The notes under the pieces were generated by a model. It was not told where the DNA came from. It searched no databases and saw only the letters and a list, made by a program, of their open reading frames with translations. DNA of 32,969 nucleotides from assembly GCA_027019085.1 (NCBI GenBank), contig JALUXG010000050.1, forward strand, positions 1 to 32,969, read 5' to 3'. The DNA comes from Rhodanobacteraceae bacterium. Its GTDB lineage: Bacteria > Pseudomonadota > Gammaproteobacteria > Xanthomonadales > Rhodanobacteraceae. The translations under genes and the position numbers were made by a program. This document shows positions 7,921-15,708 of the stretch, one piece after another. Position 1 is the first letter of the stretch. Each line of letters opens with the position of its first letter.

Positions 7921-9675
7921 TTATTCTTGACGGGACGGCTCCCGTGGAACGGCGCGGAGCCAGTCGGCGTACACCGGCAGACGCACCGGTATCCCTTCGT
8001 CGTTGCATGCGCCAAGCGCACACAGGGCCTGACCGAGCGCCGCCACATGCTGGACGATCACGTGATAGATCACGTTCTGTTCCACCTCGCCGTGAAAGGC
8101 GCGGGCACCGGGGCCGAGAGCGTACACAGCCACATCCTCGCCGCCATGGGTCTCCGATTTCAGCGGATAGACTGCTTCCTGCATGAAGTCCGGATCGGTG
8201 GTGTCAATACCCGCCAGGTCCGGCCTGCCATTGCCGATGCCATGCACGGTGTCGAAGCGATGCGGGAAGGTCTTGGCCCCTTCGGGTTGGCGGTCGCTCG
8301 CGCCGCTGTAGCCCGGTCCGTTGGCAAAGCCCAGGGTGGTGTAGGGACGGCCCAGCTTGTCGCGTGCCAGTTGCGTGCCGTGACCGCGCTGGTAGCTGTC
8401 GGTCACGCCGTGCACCAGGCCGAGGATCGGATTGCCGCGCACCGGGTAACCGGCGAAACTCAGGGTATGGCTGTGGTCGGCGGTGACCACGATCAGGGTG
8501 TCGGCCGGATCGGTCAGATCGCGCGCCGCCCGGACCGCCTCGTCCATGGCGAGCGTTTCGTCCAGTGCGCGGTAGGCATTGCCGGCATGCAGGGCGTGGT
8601 CGATACGACCGCCCTCGACCACCAGCACGAATCCGCGGCCGTGGCTGCGCGCCTTGAGCACCGCAATCGCGGCGCGCGTCATGGTCGCCAGACTGGGCTC
8701 GCCGGCGCCATCGAGCAGACGGTCGGCCTCATACTGCATGTGCGAGGGCTCGAACAGGCCCAGCAGCGGACCGCCATCACCCGTATCCACTGCCGCGAGC
8801 TGGCGCGCATTCCACACGTAATGGCCATGCGGATGGCGCTTTTTCCATTCGCCGATCAGGTCGCGTCCGTCCAGGCGCAGGCCGACCCGGTCCGGGTACT
8901 CGGGATCGGGTGTGCCCACATGCATGAAGCGGCTGCGCCCGCCGCCCATCGCCACGTCCAGCCCACCGGGGAAGTCCGCCAGCTGCGCGGCAATGTCGCG
9001 GCAACCGGCGCGCCGTACCTCCGGCGGCATGTCGGCATCGCCCTCCCAGTTGCGTTCGCTGATGTGCGCATAGGTCGCGGCCGGCGTGGCATGGGTCAGG
9101 CGTGCGGTGGTCACCACGCCCACCGCCATCCCGGCGCCGCGCCCCAGTTCCAGCAGGGTCACCCGCTCGTGCCCGCGCGCCGCCGCACAGTCACCGCGAC
9201 GGGGCACCTGGTCGATGGCGATGAAGCCAGCACGGGTTTTCACGCCGGTCGTGATGGCGCTCATGGTGCCGGCCGAATCGGGCGTCTGCTGGTTGGTCTC
9301 GTAGGTGCGGCTGAGTGCGGTGAAGGGAAAGCGCTCGAATGCCAGACGGTGGCTCTCGCCGTCACCGCCTGCGCGTTGGCCGGCCAGGATGCGCGCGGCA
9401 GCGACGGTCGGAAGGCTCATGCCGTCACCGAGGAACACGATCAGGTTGCGTGCCTTGGCTTGCGAACCGCCGGCCTCGCGGGCCGCTTCGAGCGCTTGCG
9501 ATGCACCCGCGCGGTACCACCAGGCCGGGGTTTCGCCCTGCGGCCGGGCGATGGTCGGCACCGCAATCGGCGCTGCCGCCACGGGTGTGCGCGCAGGCGT
9601 GCCGGCGCAACCGTTCAGGGCGGCAAGTGCCATGATCGGCATCAGGATGCGCAGCATCGAATGGGTTTGGCTCAT
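7921..9675 (-). CDS. Alkaline phosphatase (PhoA-like) lipoprotein
   Basis: This 584-aa protein resembles the alkaline phosphatase family. RNLIVFLGDGMS is the N-terminal metal-site motif, TPDSAGTMSA holds the nucleophilic serine (about residue 134), VVEGGRIDHALHAGN carries metal-binding Asp/His, and VTADHSHTL is the third metal-site motif. The N-terminus is a lipoprotein-like signal with Cys at about residue 23 (LAALNGC; Asn at -2 is unusual but tolerated), so periplasmic membrane anchoring is likely. It releases phosphate from monoesters. ATG 9675 is chosen because the signal peptide starts there; upstream in-frame starts (9735, 9774) would add a hydrophilic extension. The ribosome site is weak. 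It is divergent from the thr operon, and no clear Pho box was seen. Confidence 0.85.
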   Translation of the reverse strand: MSQTHSMLRILMPIMALAALNGCAGTPARTPVAAAPIAVPTIARPQGETPAWWYRAGASQALEAAREAGGSQAKARNLIVFLGDGMSLPTVAAARILAGQRAGGDGESHRLAFERFPFTALSRTYETNQQTPDSAGTMSAITTGVKTRAGFIAIDQVPRRGDCAAARGHERVTLLELGRGAGMAVGVVTTARLTHATPAATYAHISERNWEGDADMPPEVRRAGCRDIAAQLADFPGGLDVAMGGGRSRFMHVGTPDPEYPDRVGLRLDGRDLIGEWKKRHPHGHYVWNARQLAAVDTGDGGPLLGLFEPSHMQYEADRLLDGAGEPSLATMTRAAIAVLKARSHGRGFVLVVEGGRIDHALHAGNAYRALDETLAMDEAVRAARDLTDPADTLIVVTADHSHTLSFAGYPVRGNPILGLVHGVTDSYQRGHGTQLARDKLGRPYTTLGFANGPGYSGASDRQPEGAKTFPHRFDTVHGIGNGRPDLAGIDTTDPDFMQEAVYPLKSETHGGEDVAVYALGPGARAFHGEVEQNVIYHVIVQHVAALGQALCALGACNDEGIPVRLPVYADWLRAVPREPSRQE

Positions 9676-10057
9676 TACCGGTCTCGCTCTCGATGATGTA
9701 CCCCGGGAATCTCCGGGCAGCTTCACATGACTCATGGCGACGCCCGGATCATCCACGCGCAGGCTGAAGACCACGTCTGTGGCCGAAACCGTGGACTGCG
9801 ACCGCTGCCACCGTCATCGGCATGATCCGCCATCACGGTTCAGGAGAATCCATGAGGCCCGCATTGCTGACGCACAACCCGGCATGCAGGAGCATGCCTG
9901 TGCACGCCCGTTCGGTACCCACTCTCTGCAAGGGCGCCCGGTTGGCAACAGAGGCCGGCTGACGCATGACCACTTTACCACCCGCCACCTTCACCATGGA
10001 TCATCCCATGGCAACCACCGTCACCATGGTGCTTTCAAGGAACCTGTGCCGCAGCGG
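9676..10057. other. Non-coding region between phosphatase and thr promoter
   Basis: This ~380-bp stretch separates divergent genes. It contains a short ORF with a good ribosome site (9852-9962, listed separately) and, 3 nt later, a 31-codon Thr-rich ORF from ATG 9966 whose stop overlaps the thr -35 box. Three CCATGG hexamers (9994, 10006, 10024) lie about 100 to 65 nt upstream of the predicted thr transcription start; the last is inside the palindrome CACCATGGTG. These could be an operator cluster, but I know of no regulator matching them. Confidence 0.4.
9852..9962 (+). CDS. Possible small protein (36 aa) upstream of thr leader
   Basis: ATG 9852 is preceded by AGGAGA at 4-5 nt spacing, the best Shine-Dalgarno in this intergenic region. 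It opens 36 codons (MRPALLTHNPACRSMP at the start, ending ATEAG). No signal peptide or domain is evident and I do not recognise it. The good ribosome site is the only real evidence. It may be chance, a regulatory uORF or an unannotated small protein. Confidence 0.2.
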   Translation: MRPALLTHNPACRSMPVHARSVPTLCKGARLATEAG

Positions 10058-10087
10058 TTGACAACGCCGCGTGAACGCCTCTACCGT
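10058..10087 (+). promoter_or_regulatory. Sigma-70 promoter of the thr operon
   Basis: A perfect -35 TTGACA (10058-10063) is followed after 18 nt by a weak -10 TACCGT (10082-10087). A start about 7 nt later would fall on or next to ATG 10094, the first in-frame start of the thr leader peptide. The -35 to ATG distance (36 nt) is identical in the leu/ilv promoter at 13771. Confidence 0.6.
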
Positions 10088-10093
10088 GCAGGC

Positions 10094-10255
10094 ATGTCTG
10101 CACGTTCACTGCGCCCGTCACAGTCTTGCGCCTGCACCTTTCGGTGTATGCGGATTGTGCGTACGCGCCTGACGAACCGCAGCATGCCGTCCGCCACCAC
10201 AACCATTACGACCACCACCGGTACCAGCCCGGTGCGGGTGTTCGTGAGCGGTTGA
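10094..10255 (+). CDS. thrL: thr operon leader peptide (attenuation control)
   Basis: The C-terminal part reads ATTTITTTTGT: eight Thr and one Ile in ten consecutive codons (10196-10225). This matches the ThrL leaders of enteric thr operons, where ribosome stalling at Thr and Ile codons controls attenuation. The stop at 10253 precedes a strong hairpin (10268-10297) and the homoserine dehydrogenase gene. Three in-frame starts exist: 10094 (53 aa), 10148 (35 aa) and 10184 (23 aa). None has a Shine-Dalgarno. I choose 10094 because it coincides with the predicted transcription start, giving a leaderless mRNA, and because the leu/ilv leader has the same layout. Function is firm by context; the exact start is inference. 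Confidence 0.75.
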   Translation: MSARSLRPSQSCACTFRCMRIVRTRLTNRSMPSATTTITTTTGTSPVRVFVSG

Positions 10256-10267
10256 TACCATCGCAAA

Positions 10268-10297
10268 CGGCCCCGCCCTTCGAAGGGCAGGGGGCCG
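10268..10297 (+). terminator. thr attenuator hairpin (no U-tract)
   Basis: CGGCCCC (10268-10274) pairs with GGGGCCG (10291-10297), and an inner GCCCT/AGGGC stem closes a UCGA loop, leaving a 2-nt bulge. This very stable hairpin lies between the thr leader stop and the homoserine dehydrogenase start. It is followed by ATGAGCGG, not a U-run, so intrinsic termination would be atypical. An alternative pairing exists with GGTGCGGG at 10231-10238 (seven pairs around a bulged U with CCCGCCC at 10272-10278), which could act as an antiterminator. Confidence 0.6.
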
Positions 10298-10354
10298 ATG
10301 AGCGGCGCAACCCGACCCGACGAAGGACACGGGGTCTCTTGAAGGAGACTCGAC

Positions 10355-11485
10355 GTGAACCTGCTCGCATCAAACCCGCTTTCCGACCTGGACCCGGCGC
10401 CATGGGTCACGCCGTGTCCGGCCGTGCGCGGCGTGACCGTTGGACTGATCGGCCCGGGCAAGGTCGGCAGCGCCCTGCTGGAACAGTTGCTCGCTGCCCG
10501 CAGCGCATTGCGGCAGGACCCCGGCGTGGACCTTCGCCTGCGGGTCGTGGCCGACAGCCGGCGCATGTGGCTCGACCACGAGAACGAACATCTCGGACCG
10601 CATGTATCCGGCACCTGCACCTGGCGACCCTCCAGCCTGGATGCCGTGGGTGAGAGTCTGGCCGGCCTGCCGTGCCCGGTCCTGATTGACTGCAGCGCCA
10701 GCGACCGCGTGGCCTCGCACTACGCGCACTGGCTGGCTTCGGGCATCCACGTGGTCACGCCGAACAAGCTTGCCGTCAGCGGACCGCTGGAGCGCTGGCA
10801 GGCGATCGGCCAGGCCCGTGCCGGCGGCGCGCAGTTGCGCTATGAGGCGACGGTCGGCGCCGGGCTGCCGGTGGTGCAGACCCTGCGCGACCTGCTGGCC
10901 ACGGGCGATACCCTGCAATCGGTCGAAGGCCTGTTTTCCGGCACCCTGGCCTGGCTCTTTGACGGTTACGATGGCAAGGTGCCGTTCTCGCATCGCATCC
11001 GCGAAGCCCGCGAACTCGGTTACACCGAACCGGATCCGCGCGCCGACCTGTCCGGCGAAGACGTGGCGCGCAAGCTGGTGATCCTCGCGCGCGAGGCGGG
11101 CATGGACCTGTCGCTGGAGCAGGTGGACGTCACCTCGCTGGTGCCGCCAGCCCTGCACGAACTGGACCTGGAAACCTTTCTCGAACGCATGAACGAACTT
11201 GACGACGATCTGGCCGAACGCCATGCCCTGGCGGCATCCCGGGGCGAAGTCCTGCGGCACGTCGGCCGTCTGGAGGCCGACGGGCGCGCTTCGGTGCGAC
11301 TGCTCGCCCTGCCCGCCGACCATCCGCTGGCGCAGGGCCGGGGTTGCGACAACATCGTGCGTTTTCGCAGCCGCCGCTACCCCGACCCGGGCCTGCGTGT
11401 GCAGGGACCAGGGGCTGGGCCGGAAGTAACCGCTGCCGGCGTTTTCGCCGACCTCCTGCGGGTGGCTGCGGAGGCGCGGGCATGA
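10355..11485 (+). CDS. Homoserine dehydrogenase, monofunctional (C-terminal half of ThrA only)
   Basis: This 376-aa enzyme is predicted to reduce aspartate semialdehyde to homoserine with NAD(P)H. A Rossmann nucleotide site [16 protein letters not shown] begins at about residue 30, with [10 protein letters not shown] (Lys about 138), a [11 protein letters not shown] segment, and the homoserine dehydrogenase signature [21 protein letters not shown]. It aligns throughout with the dehydrogenase half of bifunctional ThrA/MetL (it ends [12 protein letters not shown] as they do). It lacks both the aspartokinase half and any ACT domain. The GTG start at 10355 has GAAGGAG 8 nt upstream. Only ~100 nt separate it from the leader stop, so no aspartokinase remnant is present. 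Its stop overlaps thrB (ATGA). It probably escapes allosteric threonine inhibition and depends on attenuation, which is inference. Confidence 0.9.
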   Translation: MNLLASNPLSDLDPAPWVTPCPAVRGVTVGLIGPGKVGSALLEQLLAARSALRQDPGVDLRLRVVADSRRMWLDHENEHLGPHVSGTCTWRPSSLDAVGESLAGLPCPVLIDCSASDRVASHYAHWLASGIHVVTPNKLAVSGPLERWQAIGQARAGGAQLRYEATVGAGLPVVQTLRDLLATGDTLQSVEGLFSGTLAWLFDGYDGKVPFSHRIREARELGYTEPDPRADLSGEDVARKLVILAREAGMDLSLEQVDVTSLVPPALHELDLETFLERMNELDDDLAERHALAASRGEVLRHVGRLEADGRASVRLLALPADHPLAQGRGCDNIVRFRSRRYPDPGLRVQGPGAGPEVTAAGVFADLLRVAAEARA

Positions 11486-12426
11486 GTCTGGCCAGCGAAG
11501 CGGCGGCATGCGCCTGGGCGCCGGCCAGCGTCGGCAACGTCGGCGTGGGCTTTGACATTCTCGGCCACAGCATCGAGGGCGCAGGCGACCGCGCAGAGGT
11601 TCGTCGCATCGCAGCACGGGAAGTACGCATCGAAGCCATCGAGGGTTGTGTCACCACCCTGCCGCGCGAAGCGCAGTCCAATACCGCCGGTGCCGCGCTG
11701 CTGTCGTTGTGCCGGGCACACGATCTGGCACACGGTTTTGCCGTGCGCCTGCACAAGGGCATTGCGCTGGGATCGGGCATGGGCGGTTCGGCCGCATCCT
11801 GCGTGGCCGCGCTGGTGGCCGCCAATGCCCTGCTCGATGCCCCATTGCCACGCCAGGCGTTGTATCGCCATGCGCTGGACGGCGAGGCGGTGGCCAGCGG
11901 CGGGCGTCACGGCGACAACCTGGGTTCGATGCTGCTCGGCGGCCTGGTGCTGGCCACCGAACACAGCCTGGTTCGGATCCCGGTGCCCCAGGCCTGGCAT
12001 TGCGCGTTGGTGCACCCACACGCTGTGCTGGAAACCCGTCGCGCACGCGCTGCACTGGAGGGTGGTTTTCCGCTCGATGCCTTCGTTGTGCAAAGCGCCA
12101 ACCTGGCCCTGGTCCTGAGCGGCTGCCGGGACGGCGATGCCGAACGGGTGCGCCAGGGGCTTCGCGACGTGCTGATCGAACCGCGTCGCGCGCCACTGGT
12201 GCCCGGTTTTGCCGAGGTCAAGCAGGCAGCACTTGATTCGGGGGCGCTGGGTGCCAGCATTTCCGGCGCCGGCCCCAGTGTCTTTGCCTGGTATGAAGAT
12301 CGCGCAAGTGCAGAACGCGGCGCCAGCGCCATGACCCGCGCCTTCGCACGCCAAGGCCTGGACAGCGACCGATTCGTATCGCCGGTGAACGGCCCTGCAG
12401 CGGAGATCGTGCCATGCGCTTCGTAA
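11482..12426 (+). CDS. thrB: Homoserine kinase
   Basis: A 314-aa GHMP-family kinase that phosphorylates homoserine to O-phosphohomoserine with ATP, the second step of the thr operon pathway. The N-terminal [17 protein letters not shown] and the ATP-binding loop [14 protein letters not shown] (about residues 94-107) are typical of ThrB, as is [17 protein letters not shown] near the C-terminus. Length matches the family (about 310 aa). ATG 11482 overlaps the upstream stop by the ATGA arrangement, indicating translational coupling. Its own 3' end overlaps thrC by 13 nt. Confidence 0.95.
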   Translation: MSLASEAAACAWAPASVGNVGVGFDILGHSIEGAGDRAEVRRIAAREVRIEAIEGCVTTLPREAQSNTAGAALLSLCRAHDLAHGFAVRLHKGIALGSGMGGSAASCVAALVAANALLDAPLPRQALYRHALDGEAVASGGRHGDNLGSMLLGGLVLATEHSLVRIPVPQAWHCALVHPHAVLETRRARAALEGGFPLDAFVVQSANLALVLSGCRDGDAERVRQGLRDVLIEPRRAPLVPGFAEVKQAALDSGALGASISGAGPSVFAWYEDRASAERGASAMTRAFARQGLDSDRFVSPVNGPAAEIVPCAS

Positions 12427-13703
12427 GTACCCGCGGCCAGGCCCCGGTCACCGGGCTGGGTGACGCCATCCTGCGCGGCCTGGCGCCGGATGGCGGCCTG
12501 TACGTTCCACAGACATTTCCTCGTCTGGATCCGCGTGGCATGGACCCGCAAGCCAGTCTGCCGGATGTGGCGACCTGGCTTTTGCGCCCGTACTTCGATG
12601 GCGATCCGCTGGCAGACCATCTGGATGCGATCTGCCACGAAGCGCTGAATTTCGACGTGCCGCTGTGCGCGCTGCCCTGGCCCGGGACCCGTCTGCTGGA
12701 ACTGTTCCACGGACCCACGGCCGCTTTCAAGGATGTCGGGGCGCGCTTTCTGGCCGCCTGCCTGCGACGCCTGCGCAAACGCGATGATCCGCCGCTGACG
12801 ATCCTGGTCGCCACCTCGGGCGACACCGGTGCCGCCGTCGCCGCCGCCTTTCACCGCGTACCGGGCATCCGGGTCGTCGTGTTGTACCCCGACGGACGCG
12901 TTTCACCGCGCCAGGCGCATCAACTGGGCTGCTTTGGCGACAACGTGCGCGCATTCCGGGTCGACGGCAGCTTCGATGACTGCCAGCGCATGGTGAAATC
13001 CGCGCTTGTCGATGCCGCGCTGCAGGAACGCGTGCCCCTGGGTTCGGCCAACAGCATAAGCCTGGGACGCCTGTTGCCGCAGATGAGCTACTACGCCCGC
13101 GCGGCCTTGCGCTGCCATGCCGGGGACGGTGTGGCACCGGGATTCATCGTGCCCACCGGCAACCTGGGCAATGCACTGGCCTGCGCCTGGGTCCGCGAGA
13201 TGGGACTTCCGGTGGGCCCGATACACCTGGCCTGCAATGCCAACCGCACCCTGCCGGATTTCCTCCATGGCGAGACCTACGCACCACGCGCCTCCCTGGC
13301 CACGCTGGCCAATGCCATGGACGTGGGCGCACCCAGCAACATCGAACGCTTGCGCTGGATGGCTGACGACAGCAGCCTGCGCGAACGTTTCAGTGCCCAC
13401 AGCGTGGACGACGCGGCCATCCGCGACACCATCGCTACCATGGCACGCGAGCATCACATGACGGTGTGCCCACATACCGCCACCGCATTGCGAGCGTTGC
13501 AGCGGCTGCGCGAAAACGGGGCGCAGGGGCCCTGGGTCGCCGTCGCCACTGCACATGCCGCCAAGTTCGACACGGTGGTCGAGCCGCTGGTCGGCGAACC
13601 CGTCCCACTGCCGCCGTCACTGCAACGCCTGCTGCAACGCCCGGCGCACGCCGAGCCGCTGCCAGCCAGTGATGCGGCCCTGCGCAAGGTGCTTTGCGAG
13701 TGA
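12414..13703 (+). CDS. thrC: Threonine synthase
   Basis: A 429-aa PLP-dependent enzyme that converts O-phosphohomoserine to threonine and phosphate. The start [14 protein letters not shown] and [12 protein letters not shown] are typical of threonine synthases. The PLP lysine is in [16 protein letters not shown] (Lys about 106), and the phosphate-binding [14 protein letters not shown] follows. Length fits the enterobacterial-type subfamily. ATG 12414 lies inside the end of thrB with CGGAGA upstream, so the three thr genes form one coupled unit. The leu/ilv promoter begins about 70 nt after its stop. No terminator is seen in between, so some thr transcripts could run into the next leader. Confidence 0.95.
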   Translation: MRFVSTRGQAPVTGLGDAILRGLAPDGGLYVPQTFPRLDPRGMDPQASLPDVATWLLRPYFDGDPLADHLDAICHEALNFDVPLCALPWPGTRLLELFHGPTAAFKDVGARFLAACLRRLRKRDDPPLTILVATSGDTGAAVAAAFHRVPGIRVVVLYPDGRVSPRQAHQLGCFGDNVRAFRVDGSFDDCQRMVKSALVDAALQERVPLGSANSISLGRLLPQMSYYARAALRCHAGDGVAPGFIVPTGNLGNALACAWVREMGLPVGPIHLACNANRTLPDFLHGETYAPRASLATLANAMDVGAPSNIERLRWMADDSSLRERFSAHSVDDAAIRDTIATMAREHHMTVCPHTATALRALQRLRENGAQGPWVAVATAHAAKFDTVVEPLVGEPVPLPPSLQRLLQRPAHAEPLPASDAALRKVLCE

Positions 13704-13770
13704 CGACGGAGGCATGCCAGGGCACATGCACGATGATTTGGACCGCTATACTTCCATTTGGCATAAGCGC

Positions 13771-13799
13771 TTGACAGCGTCGGACCGACCGCGTAGCTT
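13771..13799 (+). promoter_or_regulatory. Sigma-70 promoter of the leu/ilv operon
   Basis: A perfect -35 TTGACA (13771-13776), a 17-nt spacer and -10 TAGCTT (13794-13799) place the start at about 13806-13807, on the first in-frame ATG of the leader ORF. TATACT at 13747-13752 is a second possible -10 upstream but lacks a matching -35. Confidence 0.6.
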
Positions 13800-13806
13800 C
13801 GATCCC

Positions 13807-13959
13807 ATGTCGTCCAGCTTCCGCCAGCACCAGCCGATCCGCACCGGGATGTTCCCGGCGCACGGTGTGCGTCTGTCGCCACGCGACATGAAGATTGCTG
13901 CCCTGGGCCTAGGCCTAGCCATTCTTACCGTGATTATTACCAGCGGAGGTGCGGGTTAA
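13807..13959 (+). CDS. leu/ilv operon leader peptide (attenuation control)
   Basis: The last 23 residues (from Met 13888) are packed with regulatory amino acids: five Ile, four Leu and one Val. Several use codons rare in this genome: CTA twice (13909, 13915), CTT (13924) and ATT (13894, 13921, 13933, 13936). The peptide ends at TAA 13957, and a U-tract terminator follows at 14004. This is the classic layout of a branched-chain amino acid attenuator ahead of leuA. In-frame starts are ATG 13807 (50 aa), 13849 (36 aa) and 13888 (23 aa); none has a clear Shine-Dalgarno. I choose 13807 because it falls on the predicted transcription start and mirrors the thr leader. The regulatory identity is strong; the start is inference. 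Confidence 0.75.
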   Translation: MSSSFRQHQPIRTGMFPAHGVRLSPRDMKIAALGLGLAILTVIITSGGAG

Positions 13960-14015
13960 GGGCACGTGTCCAAAGTCGACAGCAAAGACATGACGGACTA
14001 CCCAAACCCCGCACC
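13948..14015 (+). promoter_or_regulatory. Antiterminator pairing of the leu/ilv attenuator
   Basis: GGTGCGGG (13948-13955, the end of the leader ORF) is perfectly complementary to CCCGCACC (14008-14015), which includes part of the 5' arm of the terminator. A ribosome stalled on the Leu/Ile/Val codons (13909-13938) leaves 13948-13955 free to sequester the terminator arm. A ribosome reaching the stop at 13957 covers it and lets the terminator form. The pairing is seen directly; the mechanism is by analogy with enteric attenuators. Confidence 0.65.
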
Positions 14016-14037
14016 CGAACAGGATGCGGGGTTTTTT
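14004..14037 (+). terminator. leu/ilv attenuator terminator
   Basis: AACCCCGCA pairs with TGCGGGGTT around an 11-nt loop and is followed by a run of six T (14032-14037). It lies between the leader stop and leuA (ATG 14070), so it must be bypassed for operon expression. This is a canonical intrinsic terminator and is mutually exclusive with the pairing at 13948-14015. Confidence 0.9.
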
Positions 14038-14069
14038 GTTGCCCTTCGACCGCCCCGGCGGAGACGAAG

Positions 14070-15665
14070 ATGAGCCAGAACCCATCCACCACCGATTCCG
14101 GACATCAGCCGAGCAACGAGCGGGTGCTGGTGTTCGACACCAGTCTGCGCGACGGTGAGCAGGCGCCGGGCTTTTCCATGAACCGCAAGCAGAAGCTGCG
14201 CCTGGCCCGTGAACTGGAAGCGCTCGGCGTGGACATCATCGAGGCGGGATTCCCCCAGGCCTCGCCCGATGATTTCCAGGCCGTCGCGCAGATTGCCGGA
14301 CAGGTGCGTGATGCGACCGTCTGCGGCCTGTCGCGCTGCCTGCCCGGCGACATCGAAACCACCGCGCGCGCACTGGAACCGGCCCGTGCCGGGCGCATTC
14401 ACCTGTTCCTGTCAACCAGCCCGCTGCATCGCGAACACAAGCTCGGCATGAGTACCCAGCAAGTGCTGGACACGGCCGGCGAGGCGGTGCGTCGTGCTCG
14501 TGCGCTGTGCGACGACGTGGAGTTTTCAGCCGAGGACGCCTTCCGCACCGAACGCGAATTCCTTGCCGAGGTGTTCTCGGTGGCCCTGGAGGCCGGCGCC
14601 GCCACGCTCAACGCGCCCGACACCGTGGGCTACGCCACGCCGGCCGAGATCGCCGAGTGGTTCGCATGGCTGCGCAGCCATGTACGCGATGCCGAACGCG
14701 CGGTGTTTTCCGCCCATTGCCATGACGATCTCGGCATGGGCGTGGCCAACAGCCTGGCGGCCATCGGCGCCGGTGCGCGACAGGTCGAATGCACCATCAA
14801 CGGCATCGGCGAGCGCGCGGGCAATGCCGCGCTGGAGGAAATCGTCATGGCATTGCGCGTGCGCGCACCCCTGTACGGCGTAGACACGCGCATCGACGCG
14901 CGCCGGCTGTACCCGGTGTCGCGCCTGCTGGCACAGATCACCGGCCAGTCCCTGCCACGCAACAAGGCGGTGGTGGGAGAGAACGCCTTCGCCCACGAGT
15001 CGGGCATCCACCAGCACGGCATGCTCAAGCACCGCGGCACCTACGAAATCATGCACCCGGAAGACGTCGGCTTTCCCAGCACGCGCCTGGTGCTGGGCAA
15101 GCACTCGGGCCGTCACGCCCTGCGCCAGCGGCTGGTCGAGCTTGGCCACGATCTGGACGAGGAGGCCATGGACCGCGTGTTTGCCGGCTTCAAGGATCTG
15201 GCCGACCGCAAGAGTGAAATCTTCGATGGCGACCTCGAGGCCCTGGTGCTGGGCCGTGACCCCGAGAATCCCGGCCCCTGGCGCATCGAGCACCTGCACG
15301 CCGCATCGCACCTGGGTAGCAGTGCCTCGGTGTCGGTCAAGCTGCTGCACGAGGACGGCCGCCAGGTCAGCGAGGCGGCGATCGGCGATGGCCCCGTCGA
15401 TGCAGTGCTGCGCGCCGTCGAGCGCGCCACCGGGGAAAACCTGCCATTGGCCGATTTCCATATCCGTTCCGTGAGCGAAGGCGGCGATGCCCAGGGCCAG
15501 GCCGTGATCGCGGTGCAACACGACGGCCGCGCCTGGCGTGGACACGGCTACTCCACTGACATCGTCGAAGCTGCGGCCATGGCCGCACTGGACGTGGCCA
15601 ACGCCATCGCCCGCAGTCGTCGTGAACCCAAACCGGCGCTTCCCGCAAAGGCCGCCAACGCATGA
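14070..15665 (+). CDS. leuA: 2-isopropylmalate synthase
   Basis: A 531-aa enzyme that condenses acetyl-CoA with 2-ketoisovalerate, the committed step of leucine synthesis. The catalytic TIM barrel (about 17-290) opens with VFDTSLRDGEQAPGF (Arg 27, Asp 28) and carries the metal-binding HCHDDLGMGVANSLAA. The second signature is INGIGERAGNAALEEIVMALR. The C-terminal LeuA dimer/allosteric domain (about 390-510), where leucine feedback normally acts, is present, including STDIVEAAAMAALDVAN. ATG 14070 follows GGAGACGAAG closely. It is the first structural gene after the attenuator. Confidence 0.95.
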   Translation: MSQNPSTTDSGHQPSNERVLVFDTSLRDGEQAPGFSMNRKQKLRLARELEALGVDIIEAGFPQASPDDFQAVAQIAGQVRDATVCGLSRCLPGDIETTARALEPARAGRIHLFLSTSPLHREHKLGMSTQQVLDTAGEAVRRARALCDDVEFSAEDAFRTEREFLAEVFSVALEAGAATLNAPDTVGYATPAEIAEWFAWLRSHVRDAERAVFSAHCHDDLGMGVANSLAAIGAGARQVECTINGIGERAGNAALEEIVMALRVRAPLYGVDTRIDARRLYPVSRLLAQITGQSLPRNKAVVGENAFAHESGIHQHGMLKHRGTYEIMHPEDVGFPSTRLVLGKHSGRHALRQRLVELGHDLDEEAMDRVFAGFKDLADRKSEIFDGDLEALVLGRDPENPGPWRIEHLHAASHLGSSASVSVKLLHEDGRQVSEAAIGDGPVDAVLRAVERATGENLPLADFHIRSVSEGGDAQGQAVIAVQHDGRAWRGHGYSTDIVEAAAMAALDVANAIARSRREPKPALPAKAANA

Positions 15666-15708
15666 ACACCCACCGACCCGCCCCACACCCATTGCACGCG
15701 AGCACGCC

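Noticed and set aside
15538-15708. In-frame upstream extension of ilvE
   Set aside because: It lies mostly inside the 3' end of leuA and the IlvE family begins at the [11 protein letters not shown] start (15709).
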